From contig JAEZAU010000075.1 in NCBI GenBank assembly GCA_023430325.1, forward strand, positions 1-27,631: 27,631 nt of DNA. The letters run 5' to 3'. This document shows, one piece after another, positions 1 to 11,054 of this stretch. The notes beneath the pieces were generated by a model. That model searched no databases. It had not been told where the DNA came from and saw only the letters and a program-made list of their open reading frames with translations. Position 1 is the first letter of the stretch, and every line of letters begins with the position of its first letter. The DNA comes from Bacteroidota bacterium. GTDB lineage: Bacteria > Bacteroidota > Bacteroidia > Flavobacteriales_F > PHOS-HE28. The position numbers were made by a program, and so were the translations under genes.

Positions 1-203
1 AGAACAAGGTGCGCGTGATCCGGGATGGCATCGTCATCTACACAGGCGACCTCGATACGCTCAAGCGTTTCAAGGACGATGTGAAGGAAGTGACGCACGG
101 CTACGAGTGCGGCCTCAACATCAAGAACTTCAACGATATCAAGGTAGGTGACCACATCGAAGCCTTCGAGATGGTGGAGGTGAAGAGGACGTTGGAGGGT
201 TGA
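1..203 (+). CDS. infB: Translation initiation factor IF-2, C-terminal end (partial)
   Basis: The reading frame is open from base 3, giving the last 66 residues before TGA at 201-203; the start lies outside the window. The segments VIRDGIVIYTGDL, LKRFKDDVKEV, GYECGLNIKNFNDIKVGD and EVKRTL match the conserved C-terminal domain of bacterial IF-2, which binds the formylmethionine end of initiator tRNA. IF-2 is a cytoplasmic GTPase that places initiator tRNA on the 30S subunit and promotes subunit joining; the GTPase part is not visible here. A perfect-stem terminator follows 20 bp after the stop, so this is the end of its transcript. Confidence 0.95.
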   Translation, partial: NKVRVIRDGIVIYTGDLDTLKRFKDDVKEVTHGYECGLNIKNFNDIKVGDHIEAFEMVEVKRTLEG

Positions 204-223
204 GGTTTGAACTGAATGCATTG

Positions 224-249
224 AAAAGGCCGGAGAGATCCGGCCTTTT
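224..249 (+). terminator. Rho-independent terminator after infB
   Basis: A perfect 10-bp stem AAAAGGCCGG / CCGGCCTTTT with a 6-nt loop, starting 20 bp after the infB stop, with a pyrimidine-rich tail (TCTCTTT). The A/T ends of the stem make it work in either direction. Confidence 0.9.
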
Positions 250-387
250 CTCTTTAGTAAGTTATCAACATGCGAGTATCAATCTGCCATATCCGTTGTA
301 TACCTTACCCAAGCGATTCCAGACGGGTGAAGTAGGTTGGCTGGTTCGGTATATAGAGGAAGTTCGGAATCGGACATGCCGCCTCGA

Positions 388-1401
388 ATGAATACTCACC
401 ATAAACCTTCATGTTCAATAGGTTTATCCGCCGTGGGGGTGCTGCGATTGACATTTTTGTTTGGCATGTTGATCGTTTTTAGTGGGTTGAAATCACAAAA
501 TCTCGTACCCAATCCAAGCTTTGAAGAATATGTCTCATGTCCAGTTGAACCGGGCTTTTCATCTGCTTCGAAGCCATTGCACTGGGAAAATTGGCTCAAT
601 AGTCCTGATTATTTCAATTCTTGTGCTGGAGGATTGAATGATGTTGATACTGTGATTGATGTTCCGCTCAACGGCTTTGGATTCCAGTATGCAGCTACCG
701 GTGAGGCGTACGTGGGTATGTATACATACTACGAAAAGAATGAATATCGGGAGTATGTAGGAGCAATGTTACAGGCACCACTGGAAGTAGGGGCTGTCTA
801 TAAGGTAAGTTTCAAAACGAACCTAGCGTGGCAAGGCAATTATTTGCAGCTTGGTGGGGCTTCGAATAATATTGGCTTACTGTTTACTATTGCACCTAAC
901 ATTTGGATCGATGGTACTGGGCCTCCATTCCCTCTACGAGATTACGCACATTTACACGCCGAAAATGTTATTACGGATAGTGTGGGATGGCAACATATTG
1001 AATCGTATTTTATAGCAGATAGCGCATATAATTTCATCGTTCTTGGAAACTTTTTTTCAAACGCGAATACAGATGTGCTGACAATATCTCCCGGAACTGG
1101 ATTTAATACCTATTATTTCGTCGATGATGTATCAGTTATTCATGAAGGTTGGAACGGAATACTAACAAGTGAGAGCTTGGTCCAGGTCACTCTGCATAAG
1201 TTTCAGTCGGAAATTGAAATTTGCGTGACAAGCGGATTCTGTACCATACAAATCTATGATGCCCTTGGTAATTTGATATCCGACAGCCCTGTCCCGAGCG
1301 CATGCCATAACCTTGACGTTATGGGAATGATGAAGGGAATGTATGTTCTCCGGCTTCAATTTAGTGACAAGATCATTGCAAAGAAGCTCCACATAAACTG
1401 A
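388..1401 (+). CDS. Secreted protein with T9SS C-terminal sorting domain
   Basis: About 337 residues if ATG 388 is used; ATG 376 and TTG 337 are in frame upstream. I prefer 388 because it puts a compact hydrophobic core (LTFLFGMLIVFSGL) before a KSQ cleavage site typical of Bacteroidota signal peptides. The mature protein opens with NLVPNPSFEEY, a phrase common at the N-terminus of Bacteroidota surface proteins, followed by a beta-rich, probably carbohydrate-binding-like domain. The last ~75 residues (IQIYDALGNLISD ... GMYVLRLQFSDKIIAKKLHIN) have the form of a type A T9SS sorting domain: xVYDxxGxxV-like strand, GxYxLxV-like strand and a basic end. It should be exported by Sec, then moved across the outer membrane by T9SS. 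The substrate is unknown. It is more AT-rich than the respiratory genes and sits 24 bp before the next T9SS gene. Confidence 0.82.
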   Translation: MNTHHKPSCSIGLSAVGVLRLTFLFGMLIVFSGLKSQNLVPNPSFEEYVSCPVEPGFSSASKPLHWENWLNSPDYFNSCAGGLNDVDTVIDVPLNGFGFQYAATGEAYVGMYTYYEKNEYREYVGAMLQAPLEVGAVYKVSFKTNLAWQGNYLQLGGASNNIGLLFTIAPNIWIDGTGPPFPLRDYAHLHAENVITDSVGWQHIESYFIADSAYNFIVLGNFFSNANTDVLTISPGTGFNTYYFVDDVSVIHEGWNGILTSESLVQVTLHKFQSEIEICVTSGFCTIQIYDALGNLISDSPVPSACHNLDVMGMMKGMYVLRLQFSDKIIAKKLHIN

Positions 1402-1425
1402 CCGTCTACTGATTAAACTGACCAC

Positions 1426-3678
1426 ATGAAAAAGTTACTCATAACTAGTCTCCTCGTTCTTGGCGCAGCTATTTTGAACGGTCAGGAATGGCATTTTAAT
1501 CCTCCTGGGAATATAGTAACAGGTCCAGAATATTTGGGAGCAGCAGCAGGTAGCCAGGCTCCGTTACGATTGAAGACCATACCGCGATGGCCAATAGATT
1601 TTTTTACCGAAGGTAGACGGCGGTGGACATTATTACCAAGTGCCGCTTATCCGATTGGGCCATTTCTTGCGCCGCAGAGTACTACAGGCTACGCTCTGAT
1701 GTGTCCGGATGTTGATGGTTTTTATGCGGCAGGGGGGCCTGGACCATACTCATTATTACATCTAGCGGCTGCGACGGATAACACACAAAGCTGGAGTTAT
1801 CGGCCTTGGATGAAGACCGGAATAAGCATGACAGGCAATAGGGATCACAATTACTTTGGGCAAAAGTTTAGGGAAGTAGATTACACGGATGTGGTCGTAC
1901 ACTGGAGTGATAATCCAGGTAAAGCTTTAAAGGACCGTCTCAGATTTATTTTTACTAGCGGTTATAACGACCAAGCGTCATTTGGAGCTGAAAGTTTCGA
2001 AGGATTGGAAGGTATGCGTCTTTACCCAGTGGATAATCTTAATGTGAATGTCGGAGTAGGCAATTGGCATGAGGCGGGCATTGTTTTAGGTAACCCAAAT
2101 ATTGAACCGGCCGAACGCCTGGATATTTATGATGGACGAGTTCGTATCCGCGAGCTTCCGACGAGTTTACCCCAGCCAACATTACATCGCTTCATGGTTG
2201 TTGATGATGATGGGGTAGTGCATTGGAGACCGGCACCAACCAGTTGTGACTGGATCATGAATACTCAGCCGCCATTTACCAATAACCATATTTCAACCGG
2301 ATTTGGGCTTTTAAATTCAGCTTGTCCTGATGAGACGGATGCTGTTGGAATTGGCGTTGATCTTGGAACAACAATCCCGCTTTCAAAACTTAACATTCGC
2401 ACTGAAAGTTTTGAACAGGCGACCGAAATTACATTGGATCAGCCCACAGGATTTACAGCGATAACGGCATTGAACGTGAATGCGATCTCAAATGCATCAG
2501 CGGGAGGTGCTGGAAGGATTGGAATTAGAGTGACAGCAACTGGCACAACAGACACGTCGAGAGGAATTGTGGTAACCACATCTGATGGCACAACTGATGC
2601 AGCAGCAGGTGAATTTCTTGCAACCGATGCGGCACAAATTGGCGTAGGTGTTTTTGGTGGCGCACAGAATGCGGACGTTGTTATTGGCGTAGATGGTTCG
2701 GTATCTACTATGAGTCATGAAAACATTGGGGTTAGAGGGAGTACCCTGTATCCTTTCGGTGGAGGATATGATACAGATCCAAATTCAATATTCTATGGTG
2801 TTGCTGGATATGCCCATGGAAATGATATAGGCCAACGTACAGCCGGTATTTATGGATGGAGCTATCATTCCGGAAATGAGAACTGGGCTGGATATTTTGA
2901 GGGCAACGTGAATATAGCCGGTGATCTACAGATCCAAGGTAACGGATACATAAATGGACTACCTATACTCACTTCCGATCAATCTGTAAAGGACCAGATT
3001 GATTCATTAGAAGGTGCCTTGGCCATTATCGAAGAGCTCATACCACGAACCTATACCTATAGGATCAATGAGTTTCCTCATTTAGGCTTTCCCGAACAAT
3101 CGCATATGGGATTCATTGCTCAAGAAGTGGAGCAGGTCCTACCTAATCTCGTGGAAGAATTCACTACACCGTTGGTACTGGACTCGCTTGGAGAGATCAT
3201 TGCGCAGCCTGTTTCACTTAAGGGCATCAATTATATTGAGTTGATAGCACTATTAGTGAAGGGGACACAGGAACAACAGATATTGATCAACGCCCAGAAC
3301 AGTCAAAATGATTTGCTCAACGATCGCATCGATCAACTGGAGCAGATGATACTTGACTGTTGCCAGAATCGAAGTGAGCCTCAAGATGAGAGAAGCGGTA
3401 CCATAGGCAGTTCTGAATCGGATGGAATTCTCCGGATTCAACCAAATCCATTCACGGAAAGAACAACCGTCTACTATCAGTTGGAGCGTAGTGGCCGAAT
3501 GCAACTGATGGCCAACAGCAGTGATGGCAAGCAACTTCGCGTGCTGGAAGAGGCGCAACGCGAAGCAGGCCTGTACCAATTTGAGTGGATGACGGCTGAC
3601 CTAGCACCAGGAATCTACTATGTCACCTTGCTTCTTGATGGTGAGCCGATCGTTAAGAAAGCTGTGAAAGTCCGGTAG
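1426..3678 (+). CDS. Secreted tail-fiber-like protein: S74 chaperone domain plus T9SS sorting domain
   Basis: 750 residues. The N-terminus MKKLLITSLLVLGAAILNGQ is a signal peptide. Residues ~20-280 are of unknown fold. Residues ~330-500 are Gly/Thr/Ala-rich and contain strands of the kind seen in phage-tail-like stalks of Bacteroidota (GVAGYAHG, GIYGWSYHSG, NWAGYFEGNVNIAGDL). Residues ~515-620 look like a Peptidase_S74 intramolecular chaperone domain: TSDQSVKDQI, a tyrosine strand PRTYTYRI, and HMGFIAQEVEQVLPNLV. A predicted coiled coil follows (~625-650, heptads of I/L), then a type A T9SS sorting domain from ~668 (IQPNPFTERTTVYYQL ... GIYYVTLLLDGEPIVKKAVKV). Likely a trimeric cell-surface fiber. 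It is probably cotranscribed with the previous gene. Odd point: the S74 serine (about residue 517) precedes the sorting domain, so autocleavage would separate the two. Confidence 0.88.
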   Translation: MKKLLITSLLVLGAAILNGQEWHFNPPGNIVTGPEYLGAAAGSQAPLRLKTIPRWPIDFFTEGRRRWTLLPSAAYPIGPFLAPQSTTGYALMCPDVDGFYAAGGPGPYSLLHLAAATDNTQSWSYRPWMKTGISMTGNRDHNYFGQKFREVDYTDVVVHWSDNPGKALKDRLRFIFTSGYNDQASFGAESFEGLEGMRLYPVDNLNVNVGVGNWHEAGIVLGNPNIEPAERLDIYDGRVRIRELPTSLPQPTLHRFMVVDDDGVVHWRPAPTSCDWIMNTQPPFTNNHISTGFGLLNSACPDETDAVGIGVDLGTTIPLSKLNIRTESFEQATEITLDQPTGFTAITALNVNAISNASAGGAGRIGIRVTATGTTDTSRGIVVTTSDGTTDAAAGEFLATDAAQIGVGVFGGAQNADVVIGVDGSVSTMSHENIGVRGSTLYPFGGGYDTDPNSIFYGVAGYAHGNDIGQRTAGIYGWSYHSGNENWAGYFEGNVNIAGDLQIQGNGYINGLPILTSDQSVKDQIDSLEGALAIIEELIPRTYTYRINEFPHLGFPEQSHMGFIAQEVEQVLPNLVEEFTTPLVLDSLGEIIAQPVSLKGINYIELIALLVKGTQEQQILINAQNSQNDLLNDRIDQLEQMILDCCQNRSEPQDERSGTIGSSESDGILRIQPNPFTERTTVYYQLERSGRMQLMANSSDGKQLRVLEEAQREAGLYQFEWMTADLAPGIYYVTLLLDGEPIVKKAVKVR

Positions 3679-3696
3679 CATATAACAATCTTCAGT

Positions 3697-3724
3697 AGCA
3701 GCCCGGTCAATTGGCCGGGCTGCT
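3697..3724 (+). terminator. Terminator between convergent genes
   Basis: Perfect 10-bp stem AGCAGCCCGG / CCGGGCTGCT with an 8-nt loop, 18 bp after the stop of the tail-fiber-like gene and 33 bp beyond the 3' end of the convergent DUF1579 gene. The T tract (TCATTT) is weak; it may serve both strands. Confidence 0.75.
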
Positions 3725-3757
3725 TCATTTCCCAAGGAGCCGCAGGCTACGCGCAGA

Positions 3758-4252
3758 TCACCCCACCCGCCGATAATCGAACTCCACCGCCTTCACCTCC
3801 TGCCCATCTGGCGTGATGTTGAAATGCGTGACCACTAACCGGTCGGCCGATGGTGCTTCGAGCTGCGTGCGCCAGCCCCAATCTGCACCGACATCGGCAG
3901 GATAGTTTCCATAAACATCAGGCTTATCTGAAGGTGATCGGCCTTCGCTGAGCATGATGCGCGTGCCGTTGTGGAAGCTATCGATCCAGGCGATCTGCCA
4001 TTTGCCCTCACCCAAGTATTTGCCGATGATCGCCATGCCGGTGAGCGGCTTACCCTGAAAACTGCCTTCATATTCATGGATGATGAACCGGCCACCGAGC
4101 ACACTGCGAACCGTGCCTTTTACTTCAGAGGTATCCACCGGATCGGGTCCATCGAACCAGGTGCGCGCGGTGCCTTGGAATGTGCCGCAGAAAGAGGAGA
4201 GGAGTTTGTGCGCGCCACCGGAAAGCGAGGCGGAAAATTTGTCTTCAGCCAT
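3758..4252 (-). CDS. DUF1579 family protein
   Basis: 164 residues without signal peptide or membrane segment, so probably cytoplasmic. The middle part (VLGGRFIIHEYEGSFQGKPLTGMAIIGKY) and the pattern SFCGTFQGTARTWF ... WIDSFHNGTRIM fit the DUF1579 family, small single-domain proteins predicted to form a lipocalin-like beta barrel whose function is not established. Length is normal for the family. The start at 4252 is the first ATG before the conserved part; no clear ribosome binding site is visible, as is common in Bacteroidota. It is convergent with the T9SS genes and followed on its own strand by the bidirectional terminator at 3697-3724. Confidence 0.82.
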   Translation of the reverse strand: MAEDKFSASLSGGAHKLLSSFCGTFQGTARTWFDGPDPVDTSEVKGTVRSVLGGRFIIHEYEGSFQGKPLTGMAIIGKYLGEGKWQIAWIDSFHNGTRIMLSEGRSPSDKPDVYGNYPADVGADWGWRTQLEAPSADRLVVTHFNITPDGQEVKAVEFDYRRVG

Positions 4253-4309
4253 GATCCGAAGTTAGGACAGTGGACCATGTGATCTATGCCGATCGCAATT
4301 GGTGTGCGC

Positions 4310-4410
4310 CAGCGCGTAAGGGACATACGTGGAAAGCCCGGAGCGCAGCGAGGACTTGCAACATTGGCCCGGCCCGCCGCAGCTTCAGCGAAGGCGGGCA
4401 ACGCCCAAAT
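4310..4410. repeat. GC-rich intergenic hairpin region, possible dispersed repeat
   Basis: The 169-bp gap between the SPOR gene and the DUF1579 gene is GC-rich and has no convincing gene. It holds an inverted repeat GCCCGCC (4372-4378) / GGCGGGC (4393-4399). Its style (TAAGGGACATACGTGGAAAG, then GAGCGCAGCGAGGACTTGC) resembles non-coding repeats and faintly resembles the two repeat copies near 24.8 and 25.8 kb. Only one copy is seen here, so the repeat call is inference. Confidence 0.35.
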
Positions 4411-4421
4411 AAGACCTCCAG

Positions 4422-4892
4422 CTAAGGTTGCGCTGCGATCCGGGGCATCTCGATCTCGTCCGGCACTATGTAGCTGCCGGGGTATTCGGCCCTCAGATCG
4501 CGAAGAAGCCTCTGAGCTTCGAGCCTTGTGCGGATGTCGCCGACGCGCAACCGGAAATTCGGTGCCAGCCAGCTCATGTAGATGGGCAGCTCGGGATGTT
4601 TCTGTAGGAAAGAACGTTTGGTGTCCTCTGCCGTGCGCCGATCGCCGAGGTAGATCTGCACTCGGTAACCTTTCAAGGTATGCTTGTGTTCGCCATGCAG
4701 TTGCATGAGCCGATCGATGCGCGGGTCGGCATGGATGGCGATATCACCCGGCTCCTGCACCTTTTGCAATGCCGTGGTCGGGGTATCGGCACGTTGACCC
4801 TGATGCTTTTCGAAGAGTTTTACGGGCGGGGCATCTTCCTGTGCCTTTACCAGTAGGGGAAGCAGGAAGGCGAGGAGAAGATAGACTCGCAT
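4422..4892 (-). CDS. Exported SPOR-domain protein
   Basis: 156 residues from ATG 4892. The frame is open to 4964 and ATG 4901 is also possible, but a promoter-like TACTTTTG at 4914-4907 places transcription start near 4903, and 4892 gives a clean signal peptide MRVYLLLAFLLPLLVKAQ. The C-terminal half (about residues 75-150) fits a SPOR domain: LKGYRVQIYLGDRRTAEDTKRS, YMSWLAPNFRLRVGDIRTRLEAQ, LRAEYPGSYIVPDEI. SPOR domains bind denuded peptidoglycan glycans, often near division sites, so a periplasmic cell-wall role is likely. The linker between signal and SPOR is polar and probably disordered. Divergent from the ACIII operon; whether the shared gap couples their regulation is unknown. Confidence 0.82.
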   Translation of the reverse strand: MRVYLLLAFLLPLLVKAQEDAPPVKLFEKHQGQRADTPTTALQKVQEPGDIAIHADPRIDRLMQLHGEHKHTLKGYRVQIYLGDRRTAEDTKRSFLQKHPELPIYMSWLAPNFRLRVGDIRTRLEAQRLLRDLRAEYPGSYIVPDEIEMPRIAAQP

Positions 4893-4906
4893 AAATGTCA
4901 TGAGGC

Positions 4907-4914
4907 CAAAAGTA
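4907..4914 (-). promoter_or_regulatory. Putative -7 element for the SPOR gene
   Basis: TACTTTTG on the minus strand matches the Bacteroidota -7 consensus TANNTTTG exactly. It lies 14 bp upstream of ATG 4892. No convincing -33 TTTG is present at the right spacing. Confidence 0.5.
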
Positions 4915-4951
4915 TGCCGATAATGCTGGCTATCACCGTGAAAGGGCGGGT

Positions 4952-4963
4952 TGACGGAAGTCA
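4952..4963. promoter_or_regulatory. Putative CRP/FNR-type site before actA
   Basis: TGACGGAAGTCA has the form TGA-N6-TCA, with TGAC/GTCA arms around GGAA. It lies in the gap between the divergent SPOR and ACIII transcripts. Sites of the same form occur before nos and before the FAS1 gene. Its centre is 90 bp from the actA -7 candidate, so its target promoter is uncertain. Confidence 0.4.
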
Positions 4964-4967
4964 TTGT

Positions 4968-4988
4968 TATTTAGAATCCCTCTAAATA
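4968..4988. promoter_or_regulatory. Inverted-repeat operator candidate in the actA/SPOR gap
   Basis: TATTTAGA-ATCCC-TCTAAATA is a perfect 8-bp inverted repeat with a 5-nt spacer. It sits between the two divergent promoter candidates. The TTTAGAA-N3-TTCTAAA form is known for iron/heme regulators (Irr ICE box in Rhizobiales); this copy differs by one base. A metal-responsive operator for the heme- and Fe-S-rich ACIII operon is inference. Confidence 0.5.
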
Positions 4989-5043
4989 GTGACAACCCTG
5001 TGGCAACCGATCGCACCGGCCGTCCCCGGTAACGGTCCTCGTT

Positions 5044-5051
5044 TATTTTTG
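5044..5051 (+). promoter_or_regulatory. Putative -7 element for the ACIII/cox operon
   Basis: TATTTTTG matches TANNTTTG. Predicted transcription start near 5055 leaves the ATGs at 5070 and 5094 as possible actA starts and excludes the upstream GTG at 4989. No clear -33 element. Confidence 0.5.
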
Positions 5052-5093
5052 CGCCCGGACCGCGGGACCATGGTCCGACCTAAACCGCTCGGA

Positions 5094-6407
5094 ATGCCTC
5101 TTGTAGCAAGGATCTCAGAACGTTCACCCGGGCTTTTCGTCGCTTCCCTAGTCGCTCTCCTTCTTTCGCTTCCGTTCGCTGCCAAGGCCCAACCGGCTGA
5201 TGCTGCGCTGTATTCACAAGGAGAGAAACTGTTCAAGGGAAATTGCGGAGCCTGCCACAAGCCGGACAAGGATATGACCGGCCCCATGCTGAAAGGCTCG
5301 CGTGAGCGCTGGGAAGGAAAGGGAGACATACATGCCTGGGTGAAGAACAGTCAGGCATACCTCAAGACCGGCAACGCATACGCGGTAGAGATCTTCAACA
5401 AATGGAACAAGAGCGTGATGACGCCGCAGGCGCTCACCGATGAGGAGATCGATGCGATACTTTATTATGCCGACAATTTCTTTGTTCCGGGACCACCTGA
5501 GCCACCTCCTCCCCCTCCCGGTACTGAGCCTAGTGGCGGTCGTGCCTGGCCATGGTTGATCGTACTCGCATTGCTGTTCGCGATCGTGGCGATGAGCTTG
5601 AGCGGTGTACGCAAGAGCCTGGACAACGCGCTGCGTGAAGCCGAAGGCCGTGAACCGGCTCCCGATCTCACATGGTGGCAGGGGGTGCGGCGCTGGGCCT
5701 GGGAGAACAAGATCTTCGCTACGTTGATCGGCCTGTTCATCTTCACCTACATCATTGTTCTTCTATGGAACTGGGCCTTCAACATCGGCGTGTACGGTGG
5801 TGATATGGTGGAGAATTACAAACCCGAGCAACCGATCGCCTTCAACCATACGTTGCACGCTGGCAAGGAAAGTCTTGCGATCGATTGCCAGTATTGCCAT
5901 AGCAGTGCCGAGAAGAGCAAGCATGCCGGCATACCGAGCGCAAACGTTTGCATGAACTGCCACAGAGCGGTTGATGCCGGCAAAGTGACCGGGACCACCG
6001 AGATCGCCAAGATCTACAAGGCCGTGGGCTGGGACCCTGAGGGCCAGGTGTACACCGGAAAGACCGAACCGATCCGCTGGGTGAAGGTGCACAATCTGCC
6101 CGATCACGCCTACTTCAGCCATGCGCAACACGTGGCCGTGGGCAAGCTCGAGTGCCAGGAGTGCCATGGGCCGGTGGATACGGAAATGGATGTGGCAGAG
6201 CAATGGGCACCGCTTACCATGGGCTGGTGCATCCAGTGCCATAACGATCGTGAGCCCAAGATGGAGGGCAACGGCTACTACGATGAAGTGATGGTGCGGT
6301 TGCATGAGACCGACCTGGGCCATCGCGAATTGAAAGAATATCTGGAGGACGATAGGATCACCGTGAAGGAACTTGGTGGCTGGGAATGCGCCAAGTGCCA
6401 TTACTAA
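5094..6407 (+). CDS. actA: ACIII subunit ActA, multiheme cytochrome c with fused N-terminal monoheme domain
   Basis: 437 residues from ATG 5094 (ATG 5070 is an alternative; the frame is open to 4989 but the promoter candidate lies inside that extension). A signal peptide ends near AAKAQ. Order: monoheme class I cytochrome c domain (CGACH at residue 51), a proline-rich linker (PEPPPPPPG), two membrane helices (~150-170 and ~210-230), then five CXXCH motifs: CQYCH 265, CMNCH 286, CQECH 354, CIQCH 379, CAKCH 432 at the very end. The pentaheme part is the hallmark of ActA in alternative complex III, the menaquinol:cytochrome c oxidoreductase that replaces bc1. It relays electrons on the periplasmic side. 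The extra heme domain makes six hemes in one chain and may act as a tethered exit carrier (inference). First gene of the act-cox operon, 19 bp before actB. Confidence 0.93.
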   Translation: MPLVARISERSPGLFVASLVALLLSLPFAAKAQPADAALYSQGEKLFKGNCGACHKPDKDMTGPMLKGSRERWEGKGDIHAWVKNSQAYLKTGNAYAVEIFNKWNKSVMTPQALTDEEIDAILYYADNFFVPGPPEPPPPPPGTEPSGGRAWPWLIVLALLFAIVAMSLSGVRKSLDNALREAEGREPAPDLTWWQGVRRWAWENKIFATLIGLFIFTYIIVLLWNWAFNIGVYGGDMVENYKPEQPIAFNHTLHAGKESLAIDCQYCHSSAEKSKHAGIPSANVCMNCHRAVDAGKVTGTTEIAKIYKAVGWDPEGQVYTGKTEPIRWVKVHNLPDHAYFSHAQHVAVGKLECQECHGPVDTEMDVAEQWAPLTMGWCIQCHNDREPKMEGNGYYDEVMVRLHETDLGHRELKEYLEDDRITVKELGGWECAKCHY

Positions 6408-6426
6408 GACGAAGCAAAGGCAACGC

Positions 6427-9639
<3,213 letters not shown>

Positions 9640-9657
9640 TATCAAGAAGAAGGACAA

Positions 9658-11046
9658 ATGCACGCAGAAGCAGCGATCCGAGAACCACTGATCCTAGGTC
9701 ACAAGACCTACGCGGATATCACCAATGATATCGTATCGCCGATCGATAACAAGGCGCCGCGTGGCTGGTACATACTGCTCACGATCGCAGCGCTCATCGC
9801 GGCATATGGCACTGGCTGCATCCTTTACCTGATCAGCAAGGGCATCGGTGTATGGGGCTTGAACAAGACGGTGGATTGGGCGTGGGACATCACCAACTTC
9901 GTGTGGTGGGTGGGCATTGGCCACGCCGGAACACTGATCAGCGCAGTACTTCTTCTTTTCCGCCAGAAATGGCGCATGGCCATCAACCGATCGGCAGAGG
10001 CGATGACCATTTTCGCGGTGATCATGGCAGCCACTTTCCCGGGCATCCACATGGGAAGGATCTGGATGAGCTATTGGGTGCTCCCGTTGCCCAACCAGTT
10101 CGGCAGCCTTTGGGTGAATTTCAACTCACCACTGCTCTGGGACGTGTTCGCGATCAGCACATACTTCAGCGTATCGCTGGTTTTCTGGTATATCGGCCTC
10201 ATCCCTGATTTTGCAACGATCCGTGACAAGGTGACCCGGCCGGCGATGAAGAAGGCTTACGGCATCCTCAGTTTCGGCTGGACGGGTAATGCAAAGGCCT
10301 GGACCCGTTTTGAAGAAGTAAGCCTTGTATTGGCGGGCATCGCTACACCGCTGGTATTCTCTGTTCACTCCGTAGTGAGCTTCGACTTCGCCACATCGGT
10401 GATCCCCGGCTGGCATACGACGATCTTCCCGCCTTATTTCGTGAGCGGTGCGGTGTTCAGTGGCTTCGCAATGGTGCAGACCCTGCTGCTGGTGATGCGA
10501 AAGGTGATGAAGCTGGAGAATTACATCACGGTGAAGCATGTGGAGTACATGAACATCGTGATCATCGTCACCGGATCTATCGTAGGTGTGGCATACATCA
10601 CCGAACTTTTCATCAGCTGGTACAGCGGTGTGGAATACGAGAGCTACGCGTTCATAAACCGCGCCACCGGACCTTATGCCTGGGCCTACTGGATCATGAT
10701 GACCTGCAACGTGGTAAGTCCACAGGTCTTCTGGATCCGCAGCCTGCGCCGCAATCTCCTGTTCACCTTCATCATGAGCATCGTGGTGAACATCGGCATG
10801 TGGTTCGAACGCTTCGTGATCATCGTCACTTCCCTGCATCGCGATTATCTCCCGAGCAGCTGGACGATGTTCCATCCGACATGGGTAGATGTGGGGATCT
10901 TCCTGGGAACGATCGGCATCTTCTTCACGCTCTACCTGTTGTTCGCCCGCTTCTTCCCGGTGCTGGCGCTCAACGAAGTGAAATCCATTTTGAAGATCAG
11001 CGGCGAGAGCTATAAGCGCGACGCTGCACAACATCATCACCACTGA
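9658..11046 (+). CDS. actC: ACIII subunit ActC, NrfD-like quinol-binding membrane protein
   Basis: 462 residues, highly hydrophobic, about ten membrane helices. It fits the NrfD/PsrC family and in particular ActC: the N-terminal IREPLILGHKTYADITNDI, the helix WAWDITNFVWWVGIGHAGTL, and WMSYWVLPLPNQFGSLWVNF are typical of ACIII. In solved ACIII structures ActC and ActF are the two NrfD-like subunits; ActC holds the menaquinol oxidation site next to the ActB Fe-S chain and may take part in proton movement. ATG 9658 follows a good AGAAGGA ribosome site. The protein ends in a histidine run (QHHHH). The actD start is 8 bp downstream. Confidence 0.95.
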   Translation: MHAEAAIREPLILGHKTYADITNDIVSPIDNKAPRGWYILLTIAALIAAYGTGCILYLISKGIGVWGLNKTVDWAWDITNFVWWVGIGHAGTLISAVLLLFRQKWRMAINRSAEAMTIFAVIMAATFPGIHMGRIWMSYWVLPLPNQFGSLWVNFNSPLLWDVFAISTYFSVSLVFWYIGLIPDFATIRDKVTRPAMKKAYGILSFGWTGNAKAWTRFEEVSLVLAGIATPLVFSVHSVVSFDFATSVIPGWHTTIFPPYFVSGAVFSGFAMVQTLLLVMRKVMKLENYITVKHVEYMNIVIIVTGSIVGVAYITELFISWYSGVEYESYAFINRATGPYAWAYWIMMTCNVVSPQVFWIRSLRRNLLFTFIMSIVVNIGMWFERFVIIVTSLHRDYLPSSWTMFHPTWVDVGIFLGTIGIFFTLYLLFARFFPVLALNEVKSILKISGESYKRDAAQHHHH

Positions 11047-11054
11047 CCTGGAAC

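Noticed and set aside
4286..4708. 140-residue plus-strand frame across the SPOR gene
   Set aside because: It lies antisense to the SPOR domain and through the GC-rich spacer, with an Arg/Ala-rich composition typical of shadow frames.
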